Shown: positions 23,969-35,224 of the stretch, piece by piece
Numbering within the stretch: the stretch's first letter is position 1
Layout: each line of letters opens with the position of its first letter
Origin: Aporrectodea caliginosa
Lineage: Eukaryota; Annelida; Clitellata; Crassiclitellata; Lumbricidae
Assembly: GCA_020284085.1 (NCBI GenBank)
Contig: JACEVL010000029.1
Coordinates: 948,848-1,012,847, forward strand
Direction: 5' to 3'
Length of the DNA stretch: 64,000 nucleotides
Notes under the pieces: generated by a model
Told to the model about the DNA's origin: nothing
The model's input: only the letters and a program-made list of their open reading frames with translations
The model's database searches: none
Translations under genes and position numbers: made by a program

Positions 23969-24572
23969 CAGGGGCGGAGACTTAGGGGGCAAAGGGGACG
24001 GTCCCCGAAACTTGAGGTGGGGGGGGGGGGACGGAGCTGCTTATATCCCCCCAATATTTCTGAAATATTTCATGAATATAATGATAATAGCTACAGTGAC
24101 AGCTGGTTCTTATCAGCACTCATATAATAGAGCAATTTTGATCAGATGACAGCATAAAACCTACCATTACAGTGTGGAAATTCAAAAAATTTTAGATGGG
24201 GAGGGGGACACATCCCCTCCCCCTCCCCACACTCAGACACGACTCACACTACATGTAAGCTACGAGTGACAGCTGGTTCCTATCCGCACTCAAAAATTAT
24301 AGAGCAATTTTTTCAGATGACAGCTTAAAATGCTACCATTACAGTGTGGAAATTCAAAAATTTTACATGGGAGGGGGGCACATCCCTCCCCAAACCCCTC
24401 CCCAAACTCAAACACAACTCAAACTACATTTAAGCTACGAGTGACAGCTGGTTCCTATCAGCACTCAAATTATAGAGCAATTTTGTTCAGATGACAGCTT
24501 AAAATGCTACCATTAAAGTGTGGAAATTCTTCACCCGTCCCCCCCAACCCAAGACCAAAGTCTCCGCCTATG
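23969..24572. mobile_element. hAT-like MITE containing internal tandem repeats
   Basis: The left end CAGGGGCGGAGACTT and the right end AAGTCTCCGCCTATG form 13/15 inverted repeats. They are flanked by an exact 8-bp duplication, CCTCTGTT, at 23961-23968 and 24573-24580. Inside are three copies of a unit of about 170 bp, beginning near 24089, 24257 and 24433 with GTGACAGCTGGTTC. There is no coding potential. The same internal sequence and right end appear in the mosaic propeller pseudo-exon at about 4020-4412. Confidence 0.87.
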
Positions 24573-25048
24573 CCTCTGTTCCTCGGTTCTGCTCACCGCC
24601 CTCTGGTTCTGCCCCGCCCATGTTTGCTCCGCGCCTCCGGTTCTGCTTCTGCTCCTCGGCTCCGCCAACCCACCTCTGCTCCCGTTCCCACGTACGGTTC
24701 TGCAAATAGCCTAATATTATCTTTTGCGGTTGCATTTTAATTAGGCTATGCATCTGTAGCCTAATCATATAATCTTTGTCTAGTAGGATACTTGCTCTGC
24801 GTAATTTACAGCACACTCCGTGACACTCATAATGAGGCCTAATCGTAAACTCTAAACTTCTAAAGAGCCACTCGAAAGCCAAGCCCAGGGCACCATTGAA
24901 TTCAATGAATTCCAGTTCAAAAGAATTCATTGACCTTCAATGAGGTTTGCCGCATTGAAAACTTTCGCACGAATAATTCAAAAACACCATTTCGCTGGAA
25001 AAATAATTTTCAGAACAGAACGTTAATTTAACATGAACATCTGGTATA

Positions 25049-25049
<1 letters not shown>

Positions 25050-25092
<43 letters not shown>
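25050..25092. repeat. Microsatellite (TA)n
   Basis: Uninterrupted alternating TA of about 40 bp. Confidence 0.9.
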
Positions 25093-25093
<1 letters not shown>

Positions 25094-25552
25094 GTATCTG
25101 CTGTTTTGTTTAAGATCGCCAGCCAGCAGGGCTGTTAAAGGCCAGGTTTTGTTTTTTTTTTTAAAACAAAAAAAAAGAAAGCTTTACCTACTGGTTTTTG
25201 GTTTTTTTACAAATTTCAAAATTATAAATGCCAAAAATGTCGCCTCTTCAACTCTCTTGGCAATTGTTGTATGGTCTTTGTTAACTTCGTTTTATGACAT
25301 TCTACGGTTCTACCCAGTAATTTCATTTATATGCATCTGATTGATTTGAACGATATTATGCCATTTTTATGAGTTTTATGATCCGAAATAGGAAAATCTC
25401 ACAAACAAAAACCAAAAACCAAAAAACCAAATCGTCAAAAACCAAAAACCAACTTTTCATTTTGAAAAAAGTTTGGTTTTTGCACCCCTGAGCTCAGATC
25501 CATCTTTACCCAGAGCTATATACTCTGGCTTTACCTACAGTAACTGGCGACA

Positions 25553-25960
25553 TCTAGCGCGCACCAAAGATCGAATGAGGGCGCGTGATGCATGCTGGTC
25601 TATCCAATGTGAAAACAACGAAAAGTTCCTATCTCTACAGTGTTAATGAAGCCGTACGCCTACCGTGTAGCTACGCTTGGGAAACGGAAAACGAAATTCC
25701 AAGCTTTTTCTCGCAGGCATTGCCACAATTCAAGGCTGCACAATAGTGCGGCATGCTACCTAACTTTCTACTCGGCCAAAAAAGCTAAATGCTGCAAAAC
25801 ATTGCGTATAAAACGACTTTTAACTGATGGATTTTAACATTGTAGAGATCGGAACTAATCGTTTTCACATTGGATAGACCAGAATGCATCACGCGCCCTC
25901 ATTCGCAGTTGCGTTATAAGTGGTTCATCTTCCTCCCCGTTAAAATCTTTGGCGCGCACT
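25553..25960. repeat. Imperfect inverted-repeat (foldback) element upstream of hotdog copy 3
   Basis: The left arm contains CGAATGAGGGCGCGTGATGC followed by TGGTCTATCCAATGTGAAAA. The right arm at 25850-25910 is its reverse complement with few changes. The pairing extends inward (AGTTCC.ATCTCTACA.TGTTAA) and, after an interruption, outward to GCGCGCACCAAAGAT. The unpaired centre is about 190 bp. I did not find a convincing target duplication. Confidence 0.7.
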
Positions 25961-26113
25961 GTATAAAACTGTTCAGTCCCAAAGGTCACTTCCGGTCCAC
26001 ATTTTAAATAGGACGATGATTTGTTTACAGTTGAGCGAATGAATCCTTGCAGCTGAGATTTGAATATTGTTTGCCTAGAAAAAGTAAATTCCGCTGCAAC
26101 TGGATTCGACAAA

Positions 26114-29100
26114 ATGGCAGAATCGGAAGAAGCCCTCGTTAAGCGATCTCTGCGCAGAAAACGTTACGGACGGTAAGACACAATGTCTGTATTGCATCTG
26201 TTAGACCATTGATACGTACACAGAGATAAAGGGTCACCTTAACTGCCCGAAGTTAGGGCCGCTGTAGATAATAATATTTACCATTTTGTTCAGGGCTGAT
26301 GCCAGGTTAAACCATCAAACTCATTCTTTAAACTAGAAAGAGGTCTGGTTGACTAATTTTAATGTAGCGCACTCCATATTAGTCCTAGATTACCAGTTGG
26401 CTAATTTCTGTTTTTCTCGACCGATGTTATTCGTTGAAAGTAAATTGTATGACCATGTGACTATGTAATGAAATGTAAATCTTTGAAAATTTCTCAGCGC
26501 CCACTAAAGCCTCGCCAGGAAGAGCAGCGTATTCACCGGACTATAATCTTATTCTTTTTTCTCAACTGACGTTGAAAGTTCAAGCAATTCGTTAATTATA
26601 AACTAGTATTTATGGCTAATAAAAATTAGTGAATTTTTATACCCTACAAATTTGAGTTATTAGCAGGCTGTCAAATTGAAAACTTTGAAAATCAGTTCCC
26701 TTTGGTGAAACATTTAGTCGTGTAACAAATGGGGAAGGCTGGAAGCTGGTGCTGTTGTTATGACATGTCATGAGCAATGAAGTTAAGCTGTCCTGGACCC
26801 ATTTAGTATTCCACTTGAAGACAAAAGTGGTGCTGTATCTCTATTAGAGTGTAAAGGCACAATACAAAAACATCTTCAGGAGTACAGCTTCGAAAGATTA
26901 GCTAGTATCTCAAACTATTTAACGCTATGCGCAGTGTATGCCTAGATAAGACTTTGTAGTAAGTGTTGCACATGAATTTTTAACTTAGTAACTGTACATT
27001 GTGGAATGTTTACTATGCTGTTGCAGTCTAACGTCCGGCTTGCCAGTCCCATCAGATAAAAGCATCAATGATTTCACAATTTTGTTGCATGGGTTTAAGT
27101 ATGATGACTTCAACAGAGCAGGTATTCATCATAAATAATGTTCAACAATTTTTAACATGGTTATCTTAAAACCATGCATCGACTTAAATTGTATTTTATG
27201 ATTACAGTGCTGTAGATGTAATTACCTTCGATTAGAATAAAACAACTTAAACAAGATGGAATAACAGCTTATGGAGGCAGAATCCCTCCTATGCAGACAA
27301 CAGTCTGGGTTCAGAAATTTTACTCTTCAGAGTCTGTTCTGTCATATATTCTTGTCAACATATTTGAAGCTGTTGCTTGGGGCACGTAACACTCCTTGCC
27401 ATTGTTTGCATGAGTGCTGCCTTCATCATTGTTGAACATGATATTCAGGCATTATGTCCATATAGCACAGCTGTCGAGGTTATCTCCTCGAAGAAAATGC
27501 CTCAGACATCAGAGGCCCTTGGTGCCTGGATGTTGTTGTATTGTTTTTTGTGCTGAATTCTGGAAAAACAATGTCAATATGGCTTGGTAGTCATGGGTTG
27601 CATTCCAAAAATGACTTTGCCCTGCTTGCAACAATGCTTCCCTGCTTTTTTCTCCATTAATGTAAGTGATCTCACCTTGGTCAGGAATTGACCTTTTTCG
27701 AGCTTGTGAAGAACGTACTTCCAACATGCTTCTATCACCTGTGTCATATTCGTGCAATACATCACTTGCTTACGACTCAAGGTGCTACAACTCTGATACT
27801 GTACATGCTTTCATGTGTTCCAGACTTCCAGGGTTTACTGTGGATGTGGCCATTTATGCTGGCCTTACTTCTTGCGTTAATCCACTGTAACCTGTTTTAA
27901 ATGTTGCGGCTTGTGTAATCGGTGGCATATCTCGGCTTGGGCACATATCACTTGCGTCTAAATCATCACGTGGTTTATGAACAATTTTTAGCTCAACTAA
28001 TGACGCGCCTTGATTGTACCACCAATCACGCTTCTTGAAAGTGCCGTCAATAACAAAAGAGAATTTATATTTACATTCTCCAGTGACAACACAGTATTAT
28101 ATGAATATGAGGAGCGGACGAATATTTGCTGTCAGTTTTGTGCTATAGGCTAGGACAAAAATGCTTTCACTACTTATAAATGATATCTTTTTGACGGAAG
28201 TGACCATCATGTATTCTGTCGGAATTTGCCACCCGTTGAAAAGTGCCGCTCTAGGCGGCCTCCTATATCGCCTATACCTAAAGCCGGCACTGCCCAGAGT
28301 ACCTCTGATTTATTTCTGTTGAAGTGGTGCTATATAAATTTGCAATTAAAATACCAACAAGGAAAAGCATAAAACAACATTTTCATTATATAATGATGTT
28401 AAGTTAAAACTCATATTGCAAAAATATTGAGAAACACTTCAGTTACGGTGCTTTAATGACAAGCTGCATTGGTTTCCCAGTCATTTTTAATACATGCTTG
28501 TTGTTAAGTGTTAAAACTAATTACTGAAACTGAAATCTTATTCACTGATCTGATAGACCATGTGATGGATGTAGCATGTTCAGAAAGTGCATGTGGCACT
28601 AGAGAGTAATATCATACTAACCAAATGACCCATAACAGTTAAAACATTTGACACTTGTTGTATTGAACTTTAAGTCTATAATCTTTACTAAACTTAACCT
28701 TAATTTGTATAGTAAGTTTTAATATGACTTCATTTGTTCTGTTTTGCCTTTTAGGTCTGATTAGCTTACCTAAACTATGTAAACAGTTTGAGTCATTCTG
28801 GCTTAACGTTTGGCCTACCATTGGTGTTGTGGAGTATGAAGTTCAATTAATTTTCATGGTTGGGTGTCACGTAGAAGTTTCGACGGAGCTTTATAGAACA
28901 GCAAGCATGATGTCAAAGATGAAGATGGTCACCAACGTGGCGAATGTTGGAAATTCTTCTTTTTCATTTCATATTTCGATTGTCAATGAAACGTCTGGGC
29001 AGACGATGGCAACGATGGTCCGAGATTTGGTTCAAGTGAACTCTAGAACAAGAAAACCTGAACCATTGCCTCCAGACTTCAAGGAAAAGTTGACCAGGAC

Positions 29101-29500
29101 TATGGAAGGTTTTCAAATTCAGTTGCCTCCACGGCTGAATCTACCTTCAGTAGATAGAGAAAGCTGCTTTTGCTGCAAATTAATTGTTCACAATACGGAC
29201 ATGGACTTCAATGATCATACAACTCAGGTGAAGTATGTCGATTTCACTATGGAATGTGCCGCTCAAGCTACTGCATCTGGATACTACAAAGAACTAAAGA
29301 GAGATATTTTTGATTACTGCGTGAGAAAGTTTAGTATTTTACATATTGGTGAATCCCGTGCCGGTGATGAATTGTTGATGATGACCTGGGAAGACCAGTT
29401 GAACCCACTTTTGCTTTACTTTGTAATCACCAAGGATGGCAAAGACGTATGTCAAGCAATGATTGAGTTTTACGATCCATATATTCACAGCAATTTATAG
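26114..29500 (+). CDS. Double-hotdog thioesterase-like protein, copy 3
   Basis: Exons 26114-26172, 27027-27121 and 28755-29500 join in the same phases as copies 1 and 2 and encode 299 aa. The leader (MAESEEALVKRSLRRKRYG) is more basic than in copy 2. The first hotdog domain contains GFKYDDFNRAG, GNSSFSFHI and RTRKPEPLPP. The second contains CFCCKLIV, DMDFNDHTTQVKYVDF and GDELLMMTWEDQLNP. The residues between the paired aspartates and the HTT of the active-site-like motif differ in all three copies (IYY, YYN, FND), which may alter substrate choice. Promoter, exon 1 and the intron borders closely resemble copy 2, so the two arose by recent tandem duplication of a unit of about 7 kb. Thioesterase-like activity is a fold-based inference. 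Confidence 0.87.
27280..27680 (+). mobile_element. LINE remnant in intron 2 of copy 3
   Basis: It shares the stretches CAACAGTCTGGGTTCAGAAA and TATTCTTGTCAACATATTTG with the copy-2 intron remnant, as well as the later ATCTCCTCGAAGAAAATGC. It has lost the middle section that holds the YADD motif. It is an inherited, partly deleted copy. Confidence 0.7.
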
Positions 29501-30885
29501 AATCATTTGGACAAGCAGTGACTAATGTCTTTTAATGGGTTGAAAAGAACAAACATTTTTCAGAAGAACTATGGACTTTCCAGGTTAATTTTCTGTATGC
29601 AGTGTAGTAGGAACATTTTATATGTGATGACAACGATTTTTAGGCTTTTTCTTCTGTATATAAAAGAGAATTTTGTTCTACCTCTGAGTAATTTTAATAA
29701 TTTTGCATCTCAGTGCTCAGATTTTCAACAATGTTTACTTTGGCTTCTCTTTAAATTTATGCCAATTTCTGCTGAAAATTTAGATTCTTGGGTATGAAAC
29801 TTAAGTATATCCTGTGGAATGTAGCATTCATAGCCTTGTATAACTTTACATACTGTATTCCTTTGTGTTATCTACACTTTTTGTCTGCTACAGATTTACT
29901 ACATACGTTTCAACAATTGGTGTTTTTTCTCTTTTCAGCCTGTCACATGATTGTATAAAACTTGTTTCAAAGTTTGCGGTTATTGATCTGGTGTAAAATT
30001 TGTGAATAGTTACATTAGAACAAATAATTTTCAGATAATGAAATAATCCTAGTGATAGATGCTATTGTTTTAGGATGATTACTACATGTAAAAGCACGGA
30101 AAGAGTGCATGTAGGAGGAAGAGAAAGTGTAGGCGATCAAATGGTGATGAGAATTTTGAGCAGATAGTATGCCAGATAGTGATACAATTAATGAAATTAT
30201 TTATATTTGCATAGTTACTGTGATAGTTGTGATGATTTAGATGAAAGTAAGTTACCGTATTGCTAGTTCTTGTCGAGCATCGGGGACTCAAGTCACACAA
30301 TGACAAGCATTTTGTACAGCAAATGGAATTAGTAGGCCTAGTTATTGCTTGTCTGTCAATAATATTTTGCTGAAAAGCTATATGCATGTATTTTTTAAAT
30401 TAACATCTTGAAAGTTGAGTAAGTAGGACTAATTATGCTGAACAAGCTAGTCGAAAACTGCTTCCCACGGGAACCTGGAACTATTATAACTGGACAAACT
30501 ATGATTTTCTATGATAGAAATGCCAGAAAGGCATAATATAACTTAGCCGCTTATTGTTCTCAGATTTAGGACATGCCCTTTCAAATTGCTATAAAACTCC
30601 CTGGGCTCATACGGTCATACCGTGTACATGTAAGTGATTTCCTCTATTGATTGTCCAACTGCTCTTAAAACTGCGACATTCTTCCACTGAACGTGCATTT
30701 TTCATCGATCTGGACCTGTCAACTGTAACATTTATCAGCCGATAGTCAGGCACGTAGCGAGACTTAAATTTAAGAGGAGGCAACTTCACAGGCCATTGGC
30801 AAAGTCCTGGTCATTGGATTATTTGGTCAATAGAAGTTCCATAGTAGGCCTATATTAAAAAAAGGCAAGAGGAGGCAGCTGCCAT

Positions 30886-31204
30886 CCTTGGATAGTAACA
30901 TTCCAACACTATTGCCACTATGATAAGTCGATTCCTTGACCTTGAAAATATTAAATTCGACACTTCAGTTGTTATTGTAGCTTACCTCTGACCTGATATA
31001 TGCATATTTTTCTGCTTTTGGCGGCTATATTGGACGCCATCTTGGATAGTAACATTCCGATACTATTGCCACAACGATAAATCGATTCCTTGACCTTGAT
31101 AGTATTAAATTTGACACTTCATTTATTTTATTGCAGCTTACCTATGATCTGATATATATACCTCTTTCTGTGTTAGCGGCCATATTGGCCGCCATCCTGG
31201 TTAA
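30886..31204. repeat. Tandem repeat, two units of about 157 bp
   Basis: Both units share GGATAGTAACATTCC, ACTATTGCCAC, CGATTCCTTGACCTTGA and TTACCT(C)TGA(C)CTGATATAT, and end with GGC(C)ATATTGG(C)CGCCATC. The second unit runs into a longer related stretch with repeated GCCATCTTGG or GCCATCCTGG motifs. Confidence 0.75.
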
Positions 31205-32466
31205 AATGCATATTTGGGGGTGATCCCGTGGTCGGATTTCGTGATCTTTTGGATATGTTATTCAGCAATGGAAACTGAGCAGGAAACCGTTTTCTGAAGC
31301 AATTTTGCCCAGGTCTAACTCTAAATTGCTTGGACTATGACATTTTCCACAGTTTCGTTTATTTTGACGGCGGCCATCTTGGATCTGACCCATTTTTCGC
31401 AAAGTTCCTCATGTCAGATTTTGGTAAACTTTTTTTCTTATGATGTAGACGTATCAAAGAGGTGAAAGCCATCGAGAAACTTTAATTTTGTTCAAATTTT
31501 TTGAACCTCAACTATTTAATGACCGGACTATGAACCTTCAGAACGGGACAATAGATTCCAGCGACACAAAATCTGTTGCCAAGAATTATTGCGGATGTTG
31601 TCTTATCGGGCACTAGGCCTATACTTCGAATATGTAGAACCTAGACTTAGCAGCATCGGTTACCAGCGCACTAGCCATTAGAGAGTGACGCGGGAGACAA
31701 TCTCATCCCCATCCCCGCCCCGCAACAAGTAAGTCATCATCATCAAATATTCGCTTATTAGATAGATTACAAGTTGACACAACCGCAAATTAATACAAAT
31801 AATAAGTAGGCCTAATGTGCAGCGCAGCAGCGGTTCTGGGATTCTAGGGCGACAGACCAGCGGGTTCAAATAGTCAAACCAGCCCATGCAGGGTTATTCA
31901 GTACCGGTAGTCAATTGTCAATAGGCTTACAAGTCATGTTCTTATTAAGGAGTCTGGATATGAAGTGTCTGTCTTCCCCGCCCCATCCCCCAATGTTTTG
32001 TCCCCATCCCCGCCGGCAACATCACATTCCCCGCAAAAAGTTCTCGCCAATTAAAATTAAAAAAAAACAATTTTTAGCTCACAAGGCTAGGCCTATTTGT
32101 AGGCCTATTGTTGATTGCATTAATAAAACATAGGCCTACGCAAGAAACAGATTATCTTATCGAAAATTTGCATTAACCAATCCCTGACTATTTCTGACTA
32201 GTAGGCGCCTAAGCTTCAGGAAATAAAAAATCTTCTCATGTTCTCAACATCACCCTGGATTTATTTGAGATTGCACCAAGTCTTATACGGTAGCTCTAAG
32301 AATGACACGTGACTTAAGTTAAAAATTAATTCATCAGTATAGACAAGCTGATAAAACGGCCAAAATATCACTTTTAGTTTAACTACAATTACTTTTTAAA
32401 CAAATTCGGTTGCCTTTTTTGTTTTCTTAGTAGCCTAATAGCCTACGGCCTACGCAATGCTATTTT

Positions 32467-32880
32467 TATCCATCTAGTTTAACTTGCGGGAATCTTGATT
32501 GCTTGCTTGCTTGATTGCTTGAATGTTTGATTGAGCCACAGGTTAAAAAGTCAAATCTTGCGACGACTAGTTCGATCACTTACAATCATTCAATCGTCGT
32601 GAAACTTGGCAGACAGACTCGCCCTCGCACACACTTCATTCTATCAAAATTTCAGCTCCCCCAAAAAGGCTAGCTTATAGAATCGGGGACTCAACTTTTC
32701 GAATCGGGGAATCGCTTTTTTCCGACACGCAGCGTTGTGATTGGCCAGCGTTGCCATTGGCTGCAACAGAAACGGGTGCGGTGCTTGATTAAACGGACGC
32801 TATGTTGTAAAATGAACGCGGACTATATATTTGTAGAGGTAACTGCTTCGTAAGACGCATTATAGGATACTAGATGGATA
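32467..32880. mobile_element. Inverted-repeat element, copy 1 of a tandem trio
   Basis: It begins TATCCATCTAGT and ends ACTAGATGGATA, a perfect 12-bp terminal inverted repeat. The interior has GATTGGCCAGCG and CCATTGGCTGC (CCAAT-box-like on the minus strand), ACTATATATTTGTAGAGG (TATA-like) and an AATCGGGGA repeat. No open frame of note. Confidence 0.78.
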
Positions 32881-32918
32881 TAGTAAAAAACTTTGTTTTT
32901 ACTATTGGTTCTTTTTAT

Positions 32919-33273
32919 TATCCATCTAGTTTAACTTGCGGGAATCTTGATTGCTTGCTTGGTTGAGCCACAGGCTAAAAAGTCAAATCTTGCGACGACT
33001 AGTTCGATCACTTACAATCATTCAATCGTCGTGAAACTTGGCAGATAGACTCGCCCCTCGCACACACTTCATTCTATCAAAATTTCAGCTCCCCAAAAAG
33101 GCTAGCTTATAGAATCGGGGACTCAACTTTTCGAATCGGGGAATCCCCTTTTCCGAAACGCAGCGTTGTGATTGGCCAGCGTTGTGATTGGCCGCAGTCG
33201 TAAAATGAACGCGGACTATATATTTGTAGAGGTAACTGCTTCATAAGACGCATTATAGGATACTAGATGGATA
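32919..33273. mobile_element. Inverted-repeat element, copy 2 of a tandem trio
   Basis: It has the same termini and order of motifs as copy 1, shortened by internal deletions near the start and after the ATTGG motifs. It is separated from copy 1 by about 38 bp that include the palindrome-like GTAAAAAACTTTGTTTTTAC. Confidence 0.78.
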
Positions 33274-33308
33274 TAGTAAAAACTTTGTTTTTACGGGCTG
33301 TATTTTAT

Positions 33309-33710
33309 TATCCATCTAGTTTAACTTGCGGAAATCTTGCTTGCTTGAATGTTTGCTTGCTTGAGCCACAGGCTAAAAAGTCAAATCTTGCGACGACTAA
33401 TTCGATCACTTACAATCATTCAATCGTGCTGAAACTTGGCAGATAGACTCGTCCTCGCAGACACTTCATTCTATCAAAATTTCAGCTCCCCCAAAAAAGG
33501 CTAGCTTATAGAATCGGGGACTCAACTTTTCGAATCGGGGAATCCCCTTTTCCGATATGCAGCGTTGCCATTGGCCAGCGTTGCCATTGGCCGCAACAGA
33601 AACGGGTGCGCTGCCTCATTAAACGCATGCTATGTTGTAAAATGAACGCGGACTATATATTTGTAGAGGTAACTGCTTCGTAAGACGCATTATAGGATAC
33701 TAGATGGATA
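33309..33710. mobile_element. Inverted-repeat element, copy 3 of a tandem trio
   Basis: Same termini as copies 1 and 2, followed by the same GTAAAAAACTTTGTTTTTAC and CGGGCTGTATTTTATTA spacer. Regular spacing and the shared spacer favour tandem amplification of element plus spacer over three independent insertions. Confidence 0.78.
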
Positions 33711-35224
33711 TAGTAAAAAACTTTGTTTTTACGGGCTGTATTTTATTAAGACATAAAATGCAATTCCAAAGTTGTAGCCTAGTCCGTTAAATTGTTATTC
33801 TTACCATAGGCCTATATCTTTGGCGCACATGTACACCATGCACAGTAGCCTATCTGCTAAATGCATACTTGTCAACTGAAAAGAAGTCAATCCTGCCATT
33901 ATCCTGGCATCGCAGTTATCAGCTCGTCCTTTGGGTTCAAGGTATGTTCGCCAGAGGCGGCGACAGAAATTCCGGGCCCATATATAGGCTGCCTTTAGGC
34001 TTTATGAGAAAAAATATTGAAATAATAAAAGTGCTTGTTCGACGTTACTATATTATATTTATATAGGCCTATATCGCCCTATACAAATTCTATGATTTTA
34101 TTTAGTTGTTAATTTTAAAATTTCAATTTTCAATTTATGCTAATGAAGAAGCAATTTTTCTGGATTTAGCTGCAGCAAAATCGTTTATAATATCCTCGTA
34201 GTTCAATGATTTTGCCAGATCATATTCGATTGCAAGAGTTGCAAGATTCATTCAGTCTGTCTTGCTTCATAACAGATCGTTGAACACTTAGCCTAATTTG
34301 CTTGAGCTTAGGCCTATAATATTTTTCATAAATTCATTGCTGGCCCAGCCCAGGCCCGGAAAAGTCGCCGGGCCCTGGGCATTTGCCCCTGAACCCTCTC
34401 GGCGGGCGTGGAGTTCGCCATTGACAAGTTATGTGACAATCCAATGTTTGACGAAATCATGATTACTTCTCTCTCTTTTGTCACAAGTTATTGAAGGCAT
34501 TGAAAAGCCTGCTCGTTGCTTTTCTGCCCCGTATTTGGTCGCGCGAGTGACTGAAGGTGCATCAGAATAATTATGTAGTCGAATATGTAGGTTAGTTTCG
34601 ATTCTTGTGATTTAATCTCACCCACGCCTCTGGCACTTCTTTGCCTATATAGTGTTGGTAGGGCTGCCACAATGCCACATGTCTTATCTCCATTAGTCGT
34701 GAAGTTAATTGGTTTTTATTAATGTTGACAATACCTTGCTCACTTGGAATGTTGCTTTTATTTCTGCTTTAAATTCGATATAGCCTAGGCCTACTTTGTT
34801 CAATTATCTTAACTATTTTTATCACCCGGGAAAGACTTATAGGCTATGCCTAAATGCATTCTTTGAATGATTAACGTTTGTCCCTCGAGTCCTATAATGG
34901 AAGCTCTCTTGGTTATATTTAATCTGACATTGTATATGACTAAAAACGCTGCACTCATTCTAAACTTTCCTATTACCACATGTATCAGATAGCGGTGCGT
35001 CTACCTGTTTCATACCAATAAACGAATATATTATTCTTAAAATCGGGATTTGCTGATGTACATGTATGTGCTGTTTTATCCCAGTTTTAGTGCTTGAGAC
35101 CTTCGTAAGTCGTAACATCAATAAGTTTTACGTTTTGGTTAGAACGATTGCAATGTAGGCTTACTCGCACGCGTCTGTAGCAGAATCGAATGCGCCGGTC
35201 GTTTATAAGCTTCCGTGTAATCAT

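Larger units (their letters stand above)
22255..26113. other. Intergenic region between hotdog copies 2 and 3; repeat cluster
   Basis: No gene is supported. Contents in order: an antisense SINE with TTATATAGCGCC (22535-22790); a second retroposon 3' end (22836-22920); a transposon-like stretch beginning CAGTGGCGTAAATC (22952); minus-strand LINE pieces (23100-23600 and 23700-23845); a hAT-like MITE (23969-24572); a (TA)n run (25050-25092); a CAGGGCTGTTAAAGG element end (25131) with a candidate opposite end near 25492; an inverted-repeat element (25553-25960); and the copy-3 promoter. Confidence 0.5.
29501..35224. other. Intergenic region between the hotdog array and the EGF-ligand gene
   Basis: No gene is supported. 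The 3' UTR of copy 3 is followed by AT-rich sequence, then a two-unit tandem repeat at about 30886-31204 and related sequence with GGCGGCCATCTTGGATC to about 31520. A SINE-like antisense tail lies at 31736-31810 and a three-copy inverted-repeat array at 32467-33710. From 33,711 to 35,224 I see only scattered TAGGCCTA motifs; possible upstream exons of the EGF gene could lie here. Confidence 0.45.

Noticed and set aside
25131..25500. hAT-like element with ends CAGGGCTGTTAAAGG and TTGCACCCCTG
   Set aside because: The ends match only in part and the flanking 8 bp (CCAGCCAG and AGCTCAGA) do not agree, so the borders are not supported.
30886..33710. Possible CRISPR-like array
   Set aside because: The repeats are two long tandem units and three transposon-like units, not short repeats with unique spacers, and the genome is clearly eukaryotic.
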